This document shows, in pieces, positions 1 through 8,973 of a stretch of 64,000 bases of DNA. The notes under the pieces were generated by a model. The model saw nothing but the letters and a program-made list of their open reading frames with translations, did not search any database and had not been told where the DNA came from. The translations under genes and the position numbers were made by a program. Every line of letters starts with the position of its first letter. Position 1 is the stretch's first letter. The DNA is from DASQZK01 sp963809925. Lineage in GTDB: Bacteria > Bacteroidota > Bacteroidia > Bacteroidales > GCA-2748055. Where the stretch lies: contig CAWELH010000004.1 of NCBI GenBank assembly GCA_963809925.1, positions 310,001-374,000 of the forward strand, written 5' to 3'.

Positions 1-222
1 TTTTTTCAGGGCATCGCCTGATTCTGCGAGACGAATCGAAAAGGCAGTCTGGCTCACGCCTCTTTCATCCGACTCCAGCTGCCAGGTGAACCGGGGAACG
101 TTGACGTCGAGGCCCATGGGATTGGTACGATTTTCGGTAAGGAGGTTACTCACGCCGGTCTTTGAATACGAAGTCGTGGTAAGGAAGACAAGCAGGGTGA
201 GAAGTGTGATTGGTTTTTTCAT
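1..222 (-). CDS. Alpha-L-rhamnosidase (GH78), N-terminal part only
   Basis: Partial gene cut by the window start; 74 residues are visible. It opens with a signal peptide (MKKPITLLTLLVFLTTTSYS) and continues with LLTENRTNPMGLDVNVPRF then TWQLESDERGVSQTAFSIR. That is the characteristic opening of Bacteroidota GH78 rhamnosidases (TNP.G.D...PRF.W.L.SD.RG..Q.A..I). These enzymes remove terminal alpha-L-rhamnose outside the cytoplasm. The RhaT-type transporter at 4.3-5.3 kb fits a rhamnose theme, although another gene lies between. The start ATG is the first codon of a clear signal peptide. The catalytic domain is outside the window, so activity cannot be judged. Confidence 0.75.
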   Translation of the reverse strand, partial: MKKPITLLTLLVFLTTTSYSKTGVSNLLTENRTNPMGLDVNVPRFTWQLESDERGVSQTAFSIRLAESGDALKK

Positions 223-500
223 GCTTCATCGCTTTTAAGAAGACTTTTTCAACTTCAGAAGTAGGAGGATTGAAAAATCTAAATTTTCGTAAAAGTAACA
301 GGTTGCAGCGTACAAGTCAATGCGGAATTGTAAGTCTTGTTATATTGGTCTGCCGAAACTGAGAAGCTTGCAATTAAAATACCCGTATCGATTCAGGCTC
401 CAAATATGAATAGATACAATAAAATAATTAATTTAGCATCATATACCTTAACATTCTTTTTCATCAGGCATCCTCTATCAACCCAACAAAACCAAAGACC
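223..500. other. Divergent intergenic region
   Basis: AT-rich spacer between the minus-strand rhamnosidase and the plus-strand esterase. It must hold both promoters, but I see no exact TAnnTTTG box, operator palindrome or RNA gene. Confidence 0.5.
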
Positions 501-3017
501 ATGAAAAGACTTTTCCTCCTATTGCTGTTAACCGGCTTGCTGACCAATGCCGCCATAAGCCAGGATGTTAAGTATAATAAAAACTACCACTTATACTCCT
601 ACCGCTTTGAATACAACGGGATGACCCGGGGTTTCAACGTATGGATTCCGTCGGATGATACCACTGAAGTGATCCGTGGTCTGTTCATAAACGGCAACCC
701 GGGGACCAGTGATAATACAGGCTGGGTACTGAACTCACAAATGCAGGAATATGCAAAACAGTTTCATTTCGGACTGTGTGCAACACAGAATGTTTCCGGC
801 TCCAGCACCTACAATTTCTATGGAGGAAAACTCCTCGATGCCCTTGAAAAATGGGCCGACATGGGTATGAATCCCGAACTGAGGAATGTTCCCTGGTGCG
901 TTACCGGGAACTCAAGTGCCGGTGCGTTTACCTACGGATTAGCCATGTTTGCACCGGAAAGGACTATCTGTTTCGGCGCGAATGTACCGGCCACCCTTAA
1001 TCCCCGTGAGCCTTCAGATGAGGGACTCAGGGTACCCGGGATCTTTATCTGCGGGGAGGTCGATCATACTGTCGGTAACCTGGAACAAAGCACCATCGGT
1101 GACAGGATGACCCTCAACAGGCCGAAAGGAGCCCTCTGGTCAAAAATTGAAGTGCAGGGTATGGGCCATGAACACCGAAGGACGATGCATATTTTTTATC
1201 CTTTCTTTGAGAAATGCATCGCATTGCGATTGCCGGTTGATGCCAATCCGAGACTTGGTCCGGTTGCACTTAATCCGGTCAGTGAAGATAGCGGCTGGAT
1301 AGCCCTTGATACCACCTGGACTTCCGGCTTCACCGAAATTCATCCCATAGATTCCGTCGAATTTCCCAGGGACCCTAATTCGAGTTGGTGCCTTGACAAG
1401 GATATGGCTTTTCTAGACCGGGCGTACACTTCACGCAACGAGAAGTTCCAGATCAATACTCCTGACACGGTATCCTGGGATATCGCACCTGTTCAAAATA
1501 CGGATATGATCACATACGATCTTGAGAAGGACACGTCGATCAGGATCCTCGGCAACATGTACACAGAATTTAACTGGGACAAAATTGAAGTATACCTCAT
1601 GTCGGAAAAAATTGGCGAGGTACATGGTGGCGCGGATGAATTCGAATTTGATTATAAGATTAAACATCTTATCAATAAGGTTTGCGACCCCTTTACAGCG
1701 ATTGCATACGATGCGGAAGGGAATGTCATCTCTCCTGCACAGATGTTCTCCGTTCTGGTCTTCGGCGGTAATTTTTACTCAGCCGACAGCATCCCTCCTG
1801 CTGCACCGGACGCACCCCAACTTGCAACGGAAATCGGCTACCGTTCGGTTAAGGTTAACTGGAATGTGCCGCAGGATAATGACGGAATCTGGGGATACCA
1901 TGTATATTTTGAGGGAACAAGACAAAACGAGGATCCTGTTGTGGATACATTTTTCATCGTGAAAAATCTTCAAGTCGGATCGGCTTATAAATTCTCGGTA
2001 AAAGCCAGGGATATCGGAGGAAATTATTCAGAACTATCGGAGGAATCTGTGATTTCAACGGCAAAACCAGTAGACTTTACATACTTATCCGATCTGGATA
2101 ATACTTTGTCTGTCAACGGATCCGGACCCGTGGAACATGACATGACCAATGGCGGCAGTGAGCCAAAAGACGGCATACCGATTGTGGCCAGTCATATTTA
2201 TTTTCCGAAAGGCCTGGGCGTATCATCCGTATCAGAAATTTCCTGGAACCTGAATGGGATGTATGATTACTTTGCTTCCGATCTGGGTCTTCTATCCGGA
2301 AGCTATGGTATTTTTTCCATCATTGCCGATGGCGATACATTGCTGACAAGTCCCCCGGTACGCAAAACGACCGGCCGAAGGGCTGTTTTCCTGAATATCG
2401 GGGGTGTTGATGAACTAAAACTGGTTGTGACAGGTTTAGCAGATGACGCAGTATGGGCCGGAGCTGCTGTGATGAAATCAAATTTCACGGATACCGAAAT
2501 ACCCCCGGCACCGTATAAACTGGCAGCCAGTTCGGTCGGTGAAACAACGTTGAGCCTTTCCTGGAGCATTCCCGACGATGATACTTATATTAAATCCTTC
2601 CTGATCTATATCAATGATGTGGTTACTGATACCGCTTTCATAAATGAGGTCGGGCTTTCCGGTTTAAGCCGGGGAACAGATTATGATCTTAAAGTTGCTG
2701 CCATTGATCTGGCCGGGCATATATCGGATTTCAGTAATGTAGTCCACGTCACCATGTCGGGCAATGTGGGTATCGACCAAAATTCAGTGTATAATCTGAA
2801 GGTATATCCCATCCCGGCGAATGATATTATTTTCCTGGAAGGTGTAAGTATTAAAAGGCTGGTTCTCACCAACCTCTCAGGCCAGAACGTAAAACTTGTC
2901 GAAGGTGATGCCATAAATAAAGTCAACATATCTGACCTTAAAGACGGAATTTATATCCTTCGGCTTGTAACGGATACAGACCATATCCTGTATAAAAAAC
3001 TTGTGATTGAACGGTAG
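501..3017 (+). CDS. Secreted esterase-like hydrolase with FN3, NPCBM and T9SS sorting domain
   Basis: 838-residue multidomain secreted protein. Residues 1-20 are a signal peptide. Residues about 25-250 look like an alpha/beta-hydrolase of the PHB-depolymerase/feruloyl-esterase kind: a GNSSAG nucleophile elbow near 135, a candidate Asp in GEVDH near 187 and a His in GMGHEH near 220. Two fibronectin-III-like domains (about 430-520 and 667-750) flank an NPCBM-type carbohydrate-binding module (about 523-665, with NGSGPVEHDMTNGG, KGLGV and the late VWAGAAV). The last 75 residues (LKVYPIPAND...GIYILRL...KLVIER) form a T9SS type A sorting domain, so it is probably exported across the outer membrane. 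A role in de-esterifying a plant or algal glycan is inferred from the modules; the substrate is unknown. Confidence 0.8.
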   Translation: MKRLFLLLLLTGLLTNAAISQDVKYNKNYHLYSYRFEYNGMTRGFNVWIPSDDTTEVIRGLFINGNPGTSDNTGWVLNSQMQEYAKQFHFGLCATQNVSGSSTYNFYGGKLLDALEKWADMGMNPELRNVPWCVTGNSSAGAFTYGLAMFAPERTICFGANVPATLNPREPSDEGLRVPGIFICGEVDHTVGNLEQSTIGDRMTLNRPKGALWSKIEVQGMGHEHRRTMHIFYPFFEKCIALRLPVDANPRLGPVALNPVSEDSGWIALDTTWTSGFTEIHPIDSVEFPRDPNSSWCLDKDMAFLDRAYTSRNEKFQINTPDTVSWDIAPVQNTDMITYDLEKDTSIRILGNMYTEFNWDKIEVYLMSEKIGEVHGGADEFEFDYKIKHLINKVCDPFTAIAYDAEGNVISPAQMFSVLVFGGNFYSADSIPPAAPDAPQLATEIGYRSVKVNWNVPQDNDGIWGYHVYFEGTRQNEDPVVDTFFIVKNLQVGSAYKFSVKARDIGGNYSELSEESVISTAKPVDFTYLSDLDNTLSVNGSGPVEHDMTNGGSEPKDGIPIVASHIYFPKGLGVSSVSEISWNLNGMYDYFASDLGLLSGSYGIFSIIADGDTLLTSPPVRKTTGRRAVFLNIGGVDELKLVVTGLADDAVWAGAAVMKSNFTDTEIPPAPYKLAASSVGETTLSLSWSIPDDDTYIKSFLIYINDVVTDTAFINEVGLSGLSRGTDYDLKVAAIDLAGHISDFSNVVHVTMSGNVGIDQNSVYNLKVYPIPANDIIFLEGVSIKRLVLTNLSGQNVKLVEGDAINKVNISDLKDGIYILRLVTDTDHILYKKLVIER

Positions 3018-3169
3018 TAGCCCATCAACGATGGATCCATTTATATGCTGATCGGGTTTGGGAATAGATAAAGAGATTTAAAAAAGGAGACAATCTCCGG
3101 CACTGCGCACACCTGGAGGAGCCCGGGTCCAATCCCGATATTCCTGTTCTTGCTGTAATCCGGTATGTT

Positions 3170-4255
3170 TTAGCCCTCAAGTTCTCTCACGGCATCGAAG
3201 AAGGCGATGATGTTCTCCACGGGGGTGTCGTCCTGAATGTTATGCGCCGGGGCGATGATATAGGCGCCGTATCTGCCAAAGATATCCGCCCGGCGCCTGA
3301 TTTCCGACCGGATCTGTTCCGGACTTCCGTTGGGCAGGAGATCCTGTATACAGATCCCGCCGAAAAACCCAAGATCCTTTCCAAAATCATTGGCCAGCCC
3401 TTCCGGCTCCATGCCTGTAGCCAGGGGCTGAAGCGGGTTCAGGATATCCAGTCCGACTTCAATGAAATCGGGAATGATATCCCGGATGGCGCCACATGAA
3501 TGCCATGCAATCCTGATTTCCGGGTTTACTTTCCTGAACTCCCGGAACATATGCGTGATCCTCGGCTTGAAAAATCGTCTCCAGGTATCCGGACCAAGCA
3601 TCATGCCCGACTGGGTTCCGAAATCATCCCCGCACCAGATCATGTCTGCACCCAGACGTATCAACTCCTTCCCGGTCTCCAGGTTGATCTCCATGATCCT
3701 GTCGAACAGCGGCTCAAGGTAAGGGGGCTCGACGATAAGGTCCATCAGGAGTTTTTCCAGACCTGTCAGGTACCAGGCCGTTTCGTATATCGAGGTCTCA
3801 AGATCGGCGATGATGCCGTAATCAGACTTATATATATTTATCTTCTGTAACGCATCGTCATACCTTCCCGGTGCTGCAGGGTCGGGGAAAGGATAGTCAT
3901 CGATGCTTGCCTTGTCCGTTGCATGTGCAAGCGGGAAGCCCTGGAATTCATTGTATAGTCCCTTGTTGACAAAGGTCATTCCCCACTCATTGGTGATGAT
4001 GCCGTTCTCACCGGTTACCGTGGGGCGGTCAGCCGGTGCACAGGCTGCGATGCCCACTGCGTCGTTCCCCAATGCAAGCAGAAGATTTGTGTGAGATATC
4101 CGGGTGGAGAGAAGGGAGTCGAGTGGTAGTTCATAAAGCAGGCCGAGGTGCGCCGACATCTTTTCCGCCGCCTGTGGTGTGAAGGTGGCGAAAAGCGCCG
4201 GTCTGTCGGCTCCCTGCCTGTTGATGGTGCGTAAAAACCGTTCCCTTGCCTTCAT
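3170..4255 (-). CDS. Uroporphyrinogen decarboxylase (URO-D) family protein
   Basis: 361 residues. I place the start at the ATG of MKARERFLRTINRQGADRP, 2 bp after the RhaT stop; the longer reading frame runs back inside RhaT. MKARERF..(I/L)....DR.P is the usual opening of URO-D-fold proteins. The mid-region (WCGDDFGTQSGMMLGPDTW, WHSCGAIRDIIPDFIEVGLD, LNPLQP) matches the methyltransferase-like branch found beside sugar-use genes rather than haem synthesis HemE. Tight coupling to the transporter suggests one transcript. The reaction is unknown; a methyl-transfer or cobalamin-linked role is only a family-level guess. Confidence 0.8.
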   Translation of the reverse strand: MKARERFLRTINRQGADRPALFATFTPQAAEKMSAHLGLLYELPLDSLLSTRISHTNLLLALGNDAVGIAACAPADRPTVTGENGIITNEWGMTFVNKGLYNEFQGFPLAHATDKASIDDYPFPDPAAPGRYDDALQKINIYKSDYGIIADLETSIYETAWYLTGLEKLLMDLIVEPPYLEPLFDRIMEINLETGKELIRLGADMIWCGDDFGTQSGMMLGPDTWRRFFKPRITHMFREFRKVNPEIRIAWHSCGAIRDIIPDFIEVGLDILNPLQPLATGMEPEGLANDFGKDLGFFGGICIQDLLPNGSPEQIRSEIRRRADIFGRYGAYIIAPAHNIQDDTPVENIIAFFDAVRELEG

Positions 4256-4257
4256 AC

Positions 4258-5313
4258 TTAAAGTATTGAGTTCCCGATGCCCACCAGGAAGACCGATGCA
4301 ATAATCGTCAGAATCCCGGCGGTAATGGTGAGCTTTACACGTTTGCTTACCCCGGACCACTCTTTCCTGTAAATTCCCCACATGTTCGCGGTAAGGATGA
4401 TGGTAGACATATGCAGGATCCAGGAGCTGGCCCCGTTTCCAAGCTTGCTTTCACCCATTCCATAGAAAAAGAACTGCATAAACCAGGTGGTTCCGGCAAG
4501 TGCCGAGAAGAGCATGTTTGCTGCAATAGGAGAGTCCCTGTTCACAAAATCCCTGTAGGACCTGTTGCGTATACTGAGGATAGTGGTCCAGATGAAATTC
4601 GAGGTAATCCCGCCCCAGAGAATGACCACGAAGGCAACATTGTTCTGGAACAGCGGGTTGTACCCGGCAGCCACAGCTTGCGCTGCCATGGGTTTTCCGG
4701 CTTCTATACCGAAATTGAAAAAACTGCTCAGGATGCCCGACAGCACAGCAATCAACAGTCCTTTCACCAGGCTGAACTCCGGGATGCTCTTTTTCTGCTC
4801 CTCGGGAGAAAGCTCTTTCTCCTTCAGCATACCTGCCTTCCCTGAGATGGCGATTCCCAGTATACAGACCGCCACACCTGCAAGCACCAGTATTCCACCA
4901 GTATTCCCCATCATGTCGGAGAAGGAGACCTTCCCCGAAGTGGGGTTAATGTTGTAGTAAATGGAAGGCACGATGGCACCGAATGCCGCACAGAAACCCA
5001 GCACCACGCTGTTTCCCAGCGACATTCCCAAATACCTGACACCGAGTCCGTATGATAATCCGCCAATACCCCACATCAGTCCCATTAAGAAAGTGAATCT
5101 GAGTACAGACATATTGGTAGCAGCAATGATCTCTGCAAATCCGGGGACGGTCAGCCACGCTGCAAGCGGGGGGACGATAAGCCATGAGAAGATTCCCCCA
5201 AACATCCAGTAACTCTCCCAGTGCCATTTTCTGACTTTGTTGTAGGGCATGTAGAAGGAGCCTGAAGCGACCCCGCCCAGGGTGTGATAGAATACGCCGA
5301 GTAGTACACGCAT
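4258..5313 (-). CDS. L-rhamnose:H+ symporter family (RhaT-like) transporter
   Basis: 351 residues, close to the roughly 344 of E. coli RhaT, if started at the ATG of MRVLLGVFYHTLGGVASGSF. The in-frame extension upstream is not hydrophobic and reads as leader DNA. About ten hydrophobic segments are visible, with the RhaT-like GGVASGSFYMPYNKVRKWHWE opening and conserved GIGGLSYGLGVRYLGMSLG. It would import a deoxysugar, most likely rhamnose, across the inner membrane with protons. It sits directly upstream of the URO-D gene (2 bp), and a partial rhamnosidase lies 4 kb away, giving a plausible release-and-uptake pair. Substrate is inferred from family and context. Confidence 0.82.
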   Translation of the reverse strand: MRVLLGVFYHTLGGVASGSFYMPYNKVRKWHWESYWMFGGIFSWLIVPPLAAWLTVPGFAEIIAATNMSVLRFTFLMGLMWGIGGLSYGLGVRYLGMSLGNSVVLGFCAAFGAIVPSIYYNINPTSGKVSFSDMMGNTGGILVLAGVAVCILGIAISGKAGMLKEKELSPEEQKKSIPEFSLVKGLLIAVLSGILSSFFNFGIEAGKPMAAQAVAAGYNPLFQNNVAFVVILWGGITSNFIWTTILSIRNRSYRDFVNRDSPIAANMLFSALAGTTWFMQFFFYGMGESKLGNGASSWILHMSTIILTANMWGIYRKEWSGVSKRVKLTITAGILTIIASVFLVGIGNSIL

Positions 5314-5609
5314 CGTAATGTTAGTTGGTTGATATAATACAAATGAAGCAATATTTAACGAAATGTCAAATGAGTTCCGGTGGAATGGACTATATTTCGA
5401 AACAAAAAACAGAATTGTTACTAACGCAATCTGGAATCTACGAAAATTTCCACTACGCAGACGAATCTGAAGCATATGATTTTGGCCAGTATAATACTTA
5501 TAATGAAGCTATGACGGCAGACTTTTACCCCGATAAATTATTGGAGGTTCTGTGAGAAGTTTGCGCTGAAATGCACTTACCTTCTCGTTCCATTTGTTAG
5601 GCTTTGTTT
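5314..5609. other. Intergenic region between RhaT and Fic genes
   Basis: AT-rich spacer downstream of fic and upstream of rhaT, both on the minus strand. A 76-codon plus-strand frame (5325-5555) crosses it but overlaps the rhaT leader and resembles nothing I know. No hairpin terminator or RNA gene is evident. Confidence 0.4.
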
Positions 5610-6566
5610 TTATTTGTATTTATATCTCGTTGTATTTTTATTACCGATTTTTTCTAGTATTCCATTCTCAACAGCATAGTTTAAGTCTCGACTTGCCGTT
5701 GCAGAAGATATTTCTCTAAAATTTTTAAGGTATTCTTTACGTGTAAAATAGTCATTTTTTATGATTGACATAAATAAATTGATCCTGTCAACATTTGTTA
5801 AACTTACATTTTGAATATTTAGTAAATCCTCTACTGATTCAAGAATAATTTCAAGCATAAATTCGATAAATAGAGTTGATTCCCCTGTATTATCAGACTT
5901 TCCTAGTGATTCATAATACTGTTCTTGACGTTCTTTTATAAAAGTCTCAATGGGTATATATTCAAAAACTGGATAAATGTCTTTTAAAATCAACGTTTGC
6001 CATAGTCTACCCATTCTACCATTTCCATCAATGAAGGGATGTATAAATTGCATTTCATAATGAAACACGCAACTCCTAATTAAAATCAAATCATCATCAT
6101 CTTTTAGATAAGCAAACAAGTCATTCATTAAATGCTTAAGCATTTCACCCGGCGGTGCTAAATGTGCAACTTCGGAGCCTTTAACAATTCCAACCGATTT
6201 ACTTCTAAGTCTTCCAGCTGATTCAATCAGTCCGTTCATGAGTATTCGGTGGGCTTCACAGAACGAGTCAAAATTATATGGATTCAATTTGTCCAGATAA
6301 TCATAAACAGCAATTGCATTTTTAACTTCCAGAATGTCCTTTTTAGGTCCAATCACCCTTTTGTTTTCAACAATTGCGGTAATTTGCTCAATTGTCAACG
6401 TGTTTCCTTCTATTTCAAGTGATGAGTGAATAGTCTTAATCCTATTTTTCTTTCTTAATTCTGTCGGAGGTTTATTTAAATGAGCTGAGTTGACTTCTCC
6501 TATTCTCTCTGAAATTGAAGCTACCAGTTTTAAAATCTTTCCTGTTATTTTGTATGGTGGTTTCAT
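5610..6566 (-). CDS. Fic family protein (AMP-transferase) with winged-helix C-terminus
   Basis: 318 residues. The Fic core motif HPFIDGNGRMGR is intact (residues about 176-187), with the catalytic His and the phosphate-binding Asp and Gly residues. An N-terminal SSLEIEGN (about 48-55) fits the class II auto-inhibitory helix motif (S/T)xxxE(G/N), so basal activity should be self-restrained. The C-terminal 60 residues (TRKEYLKNFREISSATASRDLNYAVENG) look like a winged helix, which suggests DNA binding. Such proteins usually transfer AMP from ATP to protein hydroxyls. The gene is much more AT-rich than its sugar-metabolism neighbours, a sign of transfer. A perfect palindrome sits 10 bp upstream and may be its own operator. 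Confidence 0.9.
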   Translation of the reverse strand: MKPPYKITGKILKLVASISERIGEVNSAHLNKPPTELRKKNRIKTIHSSLEIEGNTLTIEQITAIVENKRVIGPKKDILEVKNAIAVYDYLDKLNPYNFDSFCEAHRILMNGLIESAGRLRSKSVGIVKGSEVAHLAPPGEMLKHLMNDLFAYLKDDDDLILIRSCVFHYEMQFIHPFIDGNGRMGRLWQTLILKDIYPVFEYIPIETFIKERQEQYYESLGKSDNTGESTLFIEFMLEIILESVEDLLNIQNVSLTNVDRINLFMSIIKNDYFTRKEYLKNFREISSATASRDLNYAVENGILEKIGNKNTTRYKYK

Positions 6567-6575
6567 TTATTCGGT

Positions 6576-6605
6576 CTTTGATAGTATCATATGATACTAT
6601 CAAAG
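6576..6605. promoter_or_regulatory. 30-bp perfect palindrome upstream of fic, candidate operator
   Basis: The half-site CTTTGATAGTATCAT is followed immediately by its exact reverse complement, centred between 6590 and 6591. It lies 10 bp upstream of the fic ATG and overlaps a minus-strand -7-like box. A protein bound here would cover the transcription start. Autoregulation by the Fic winged helix is an inference. Confidence 0.75.
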
Positions 6606-6608
6606 GTA
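6601..6608 (-). promoter_or_regulatory. Putative fic -7 promoter box TACCTTTG
   Basis: On the minus strand this reads TACCTTTG, an exact TAnnTTTG Bacteroidota -7 element, 35 bp upstream of the fic start and overlapping the palindrome. A correctly spaced -33 TTG is not evident. Confidence 0.45.
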
Positions 6609-6804
6609 GAATATTTATTTCAAAGTACAGTGAACTATCTGTTTTGCAGCCTCTCCTAACATAAAGCAGGCTGAATATTTACAGGTTTCCACATATGGTG
6701 CATTGTAAATAATTTTTATACAATAACGTACATAGCCCTACAATCAGGTTGACAAGCCCGGGGGCTAACATGTGTGTTACCAGTGTGCCTGAGGTAAGAA
6801 AGAA

Positions 6805-7647
6805 TCATTTCAAGGCATCCAGTACTAAAGAAGAAGCGCCCAGGACACCGCTGTTCTTCAGATCGGATACGGCGATCTGCAGGGAACGGTAAAGCCGCTG
6901 GAAAGGGAATGAATTTTCGAGGTAGTTGTGCATGTTTTTTTCGAACAAGGGAAAGGACAGACTGACGGATCCGCCCAGGATGACAGCCTCCGGCGCCAGG
7001 GTAAAAAGCACATTGGCGATTGCTCTACCGATGTGATCTCCAAGTTCGCCAAAAAGACGGAGGGCTTCCGGGTCGCCGGATTGAGCCCTGGCTGCCAGTT
7101 TCGATCCGTCGAGGTTTGCATCCCTGAAAAACTGCCCACTGGCATAGGCCTCAACGATGGAATCGCGGTACCCGATATTGCCGAATTCACCGGCACCGCA
7201 GAACCTCCCCGGGTAGAGATGGTCATTGATGACAATGCCGCCGCCAAGCCCTGTGCCGATTACGATCCCTACAAAATTCCGGAAAGCCTGTCCCTTGCCG
7301 AAATGTTTTTCACCCAGCGCAAAACAATTGGCGTCGTTATTTACAAATACCGGTTTATGAAATTCAGCTTCCAGCCAGTGTTTCAGCGGTAGCCGTTCCC
7401 ACGAGGGAATATTGACCACATCCAGCACTTCACCCGTCTCCAGGTCCACCAAACCCGGAACGCCTATCCCGATGCCGGCAATACCAGGAGAATGCACCTC
7501 CCGTATTGCACGGATCACCTCTTTCACCACCTCCTCCCTGGACAGGCCGGCAGGAGTAGGGCAGGAATATTCCCTGACGATTTCCCTGCCGTCCACCAGG
7601 GCGGTTTCGATCTTTGTTCCCCCGATATCGACTCCGAGTAGTTGCAT
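6805..7647 (-). CDS. ROK family sugar kinase, zinc motif missing
   Basis: 280 residues, slightly short for a ROK kinase. It shows the phosphate loop VDIGGTKIE at the N-terminus, GVPGLVDLETG, NNDANCFALGE with the catalytic Asp, and GTGLGGGIV. Where ROK proteins normally carry G-H followed by the CxCGxxGCxE zinc cluster, this one reads GAGEFGNIGYRDSIVEAYASG: the His is Asn and every zinc Cys is absent, with the loop shortened. It probably phosphorylates a hexose or amino sugar delivered by the adjacent permease, feeding the isomerase at 8974. No DNA-binding domain is present, so it is a kinase rather than a NagC-type repressor. Substrate is unknown. Confidence 0.82.
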   Translation of the reverse strand: MQLLGVDIGGTKIETALVDGREIVREYSCPTPAGLSREEVVKEVIRAIREVHSPGIAGIGIGVPGLVDLETGEVLDVVNIPSWERLPLKHWLEAEFHKPVFVNNDANCFALGEKHFGKGQAFRNFVGIVIGTGLGGGIVINDHLYPGRFCGAGEFGNIGYRDSIVEAYASGQFFRDANLDGSKLAARAQSGDPEALRLFGELGDHIGRAIANVLFTLAPEAVILGGSVSLSFPLFEKNMHNYLENSFPFQRLYRSLQIAVSDLKNSGVLGASSLVLDALK

Positions 7648-7692
7648 ATTTTCCTGTTATAAGATGAAACTTTCCCGTTTTATAACCCCTGG

Positions 7693-8967
7693 TTACACGG
7701 GTTTTCGCGCAAAGCTTTTCAAAAGCCCGGATAATTTTACTGTTTTATTATTCACCAGGGGATCCGCCCAAAATGGGATGGACAGGATGTACCCGAGGGT
7801 GACCATGAGGAAGAGCATGGCAAGCCGCAGACCGATATGGTCGCCAAGCCAGCCTATGATCAGCGGCACAAGCGCCCCGCCGAAGATGCCGGAACAAAGG
7901 ATCCCCGAGAGGGGACCGTGGTGTTTGTCCACCGAATTTAAGGCCAGGGAAAAGATGAGGGCGAAGATCAGTGCAATGAAAAACCCGGTGAAGGGAAATG
8001 CCCAAAGCGACACCCGTGCCGGGCCGAACAGAGCAAGGAGGACCGTGACCATGGAAAGAATGGAGATCACCTTCAGCACCCGCTTTGAATCCACAAGTTT
8101 CAGGACGACCAGTCCCAGCAGGCATCCCACCGACATCAGGCCCCAGAACCAGGCGATAGCCCGGGCACCCTCCGCTTCCGGACTAAAATGATGGTATGTG
8201 TTCAGGAACTTACTCATCCAGTTCGATAGCCCTTGTTCCGTACCAACATAGGCCATAATCCCCAGAAAATACAGGATCACTTTCCTTTTTTTAAGCAGGC
8301 CCTTATAGGTTTCCACTGCCCCTGCTTTTTCATCTTCCTTCAGTTCGACGCGTGGCAACCTGACGAAGATGATGATGGCAATCATCACAATGATAATGAA
8401 GGAAAAGAGCCAATAGAGCGAATTCCAGGGAAGATCCGGGGGAGTGAGCCGGCTGAGGGTACGAACGAAAAAGTTACCGCCCCCGGTGTACCCGCTGAGG
8501 TGCTGCATGAGATAGGTGAATACGAAGGGCGAGACAAAGGAAGCCGATCCGAATACGAGTTGCGAGAATGTCGAATTGAAGGCAAAATTTTCCTCTCCTC
8601 CTGACTGCCGCATCAGCGGGTTGATGATAACCTGAAGCATAGCCATCCCCATACCGATAATGAAAAGGGAGGCTATGGCCATAATGTAGACAGGAAAGAA
8701 TGCAAACAAAAGGGTGCCTGTAAGGGTGAAGCTGAAAGCGATCAGAAGGGACGGCTTTCCCCCGAACTTTTCGATCATCATCCCCGAAGGTATGGACATG
8801 ATACCGTAGGCAAGGAAAAAGGAAAAAGGCAGAAAAGCAGCCATTGTAAGGCTGAGATTGTAATTATCGATGATGACGGGCATAATCGGCCCGAGGATAT
8901 TTGTAATAAAAGAAATTACAAACCAGATGCATAGGATCAGGAAAACGATAAGATTGTTTCTTTTCAT
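7693..8967 (-). CDS. MFS sugar permease of the L-fucose:H+ symporter (FHS) type
   Basis: 424 residues with about twelve hydrophobic segments. The opening (FVISFITNILGPIMPVIIDN, then FLPFSFFLAYGIMSIPSGMM and EKFGGK) matches the FucP/GluP-like FHS branch of the major facilitator superfamily. It should import a monosaccharide with protons. It lies between the ROK kinase and the isomerase on the same strand, with short gaps, so the three are likely one operon for a hexose, deoxyhexose or amino sugar. Bacteroidota carry many FHS paralogues with different substrates, so fucose itself is not assured. Confidence 0.85.
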   Translation of the reverse strand: MKRNNLIVFLILCIWFVISFITNILGPIMPVIIDNYNLSLTMAAFLPFSFFLAYGIMSIPSGMMIEKFGGKPSLLIAFSFTLTGTLLFAFFPVYIMAIASLFIIGMGMAMLQVIINPLMRQSGGEENFAFNSTFSQLVFGSASFVSPFVFTYLMQHLSGYTGGGNFFVRTLSRLTPPDLPWNSLYWLFSFIIIVMIAIIIFVRLPRVELKEDEKAGAVETYKGLLKKRKVILYFLGIMAYVGTEQGLSNWMSKFLNTYHHFSPEAEGARAIAWFWGLMSVGCLLGLVVLKLVDSKRVLKVISILSMVTVLLALFGPARVSLWAFPFTGFFIALIFALIFSLALNSVDKHHGPLSGILCSGIFGGALVPLIIGWLGDHIGLRLAMLFLMVTLGYILSIPFWADPLVNNKTVKLSGLLKSFARKPV

Positions 8968-8973
8968 AGAGTT

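Noticed and set aside
4256..4381. Longer N-terminus for the URO-D gene
   Set aside because: The 42 extra codons lie inside the rhaT coding sequence in another frame. The MKARERF start matches family openings and sits 2 bp after the rhaT stop.
5325..5555. 76-codon plus-strand frame between RhaT and Fic
   Set aside because: It runs through the rhaT leader, has no recognisable motif and no promoter box. I could not tell it from chance.
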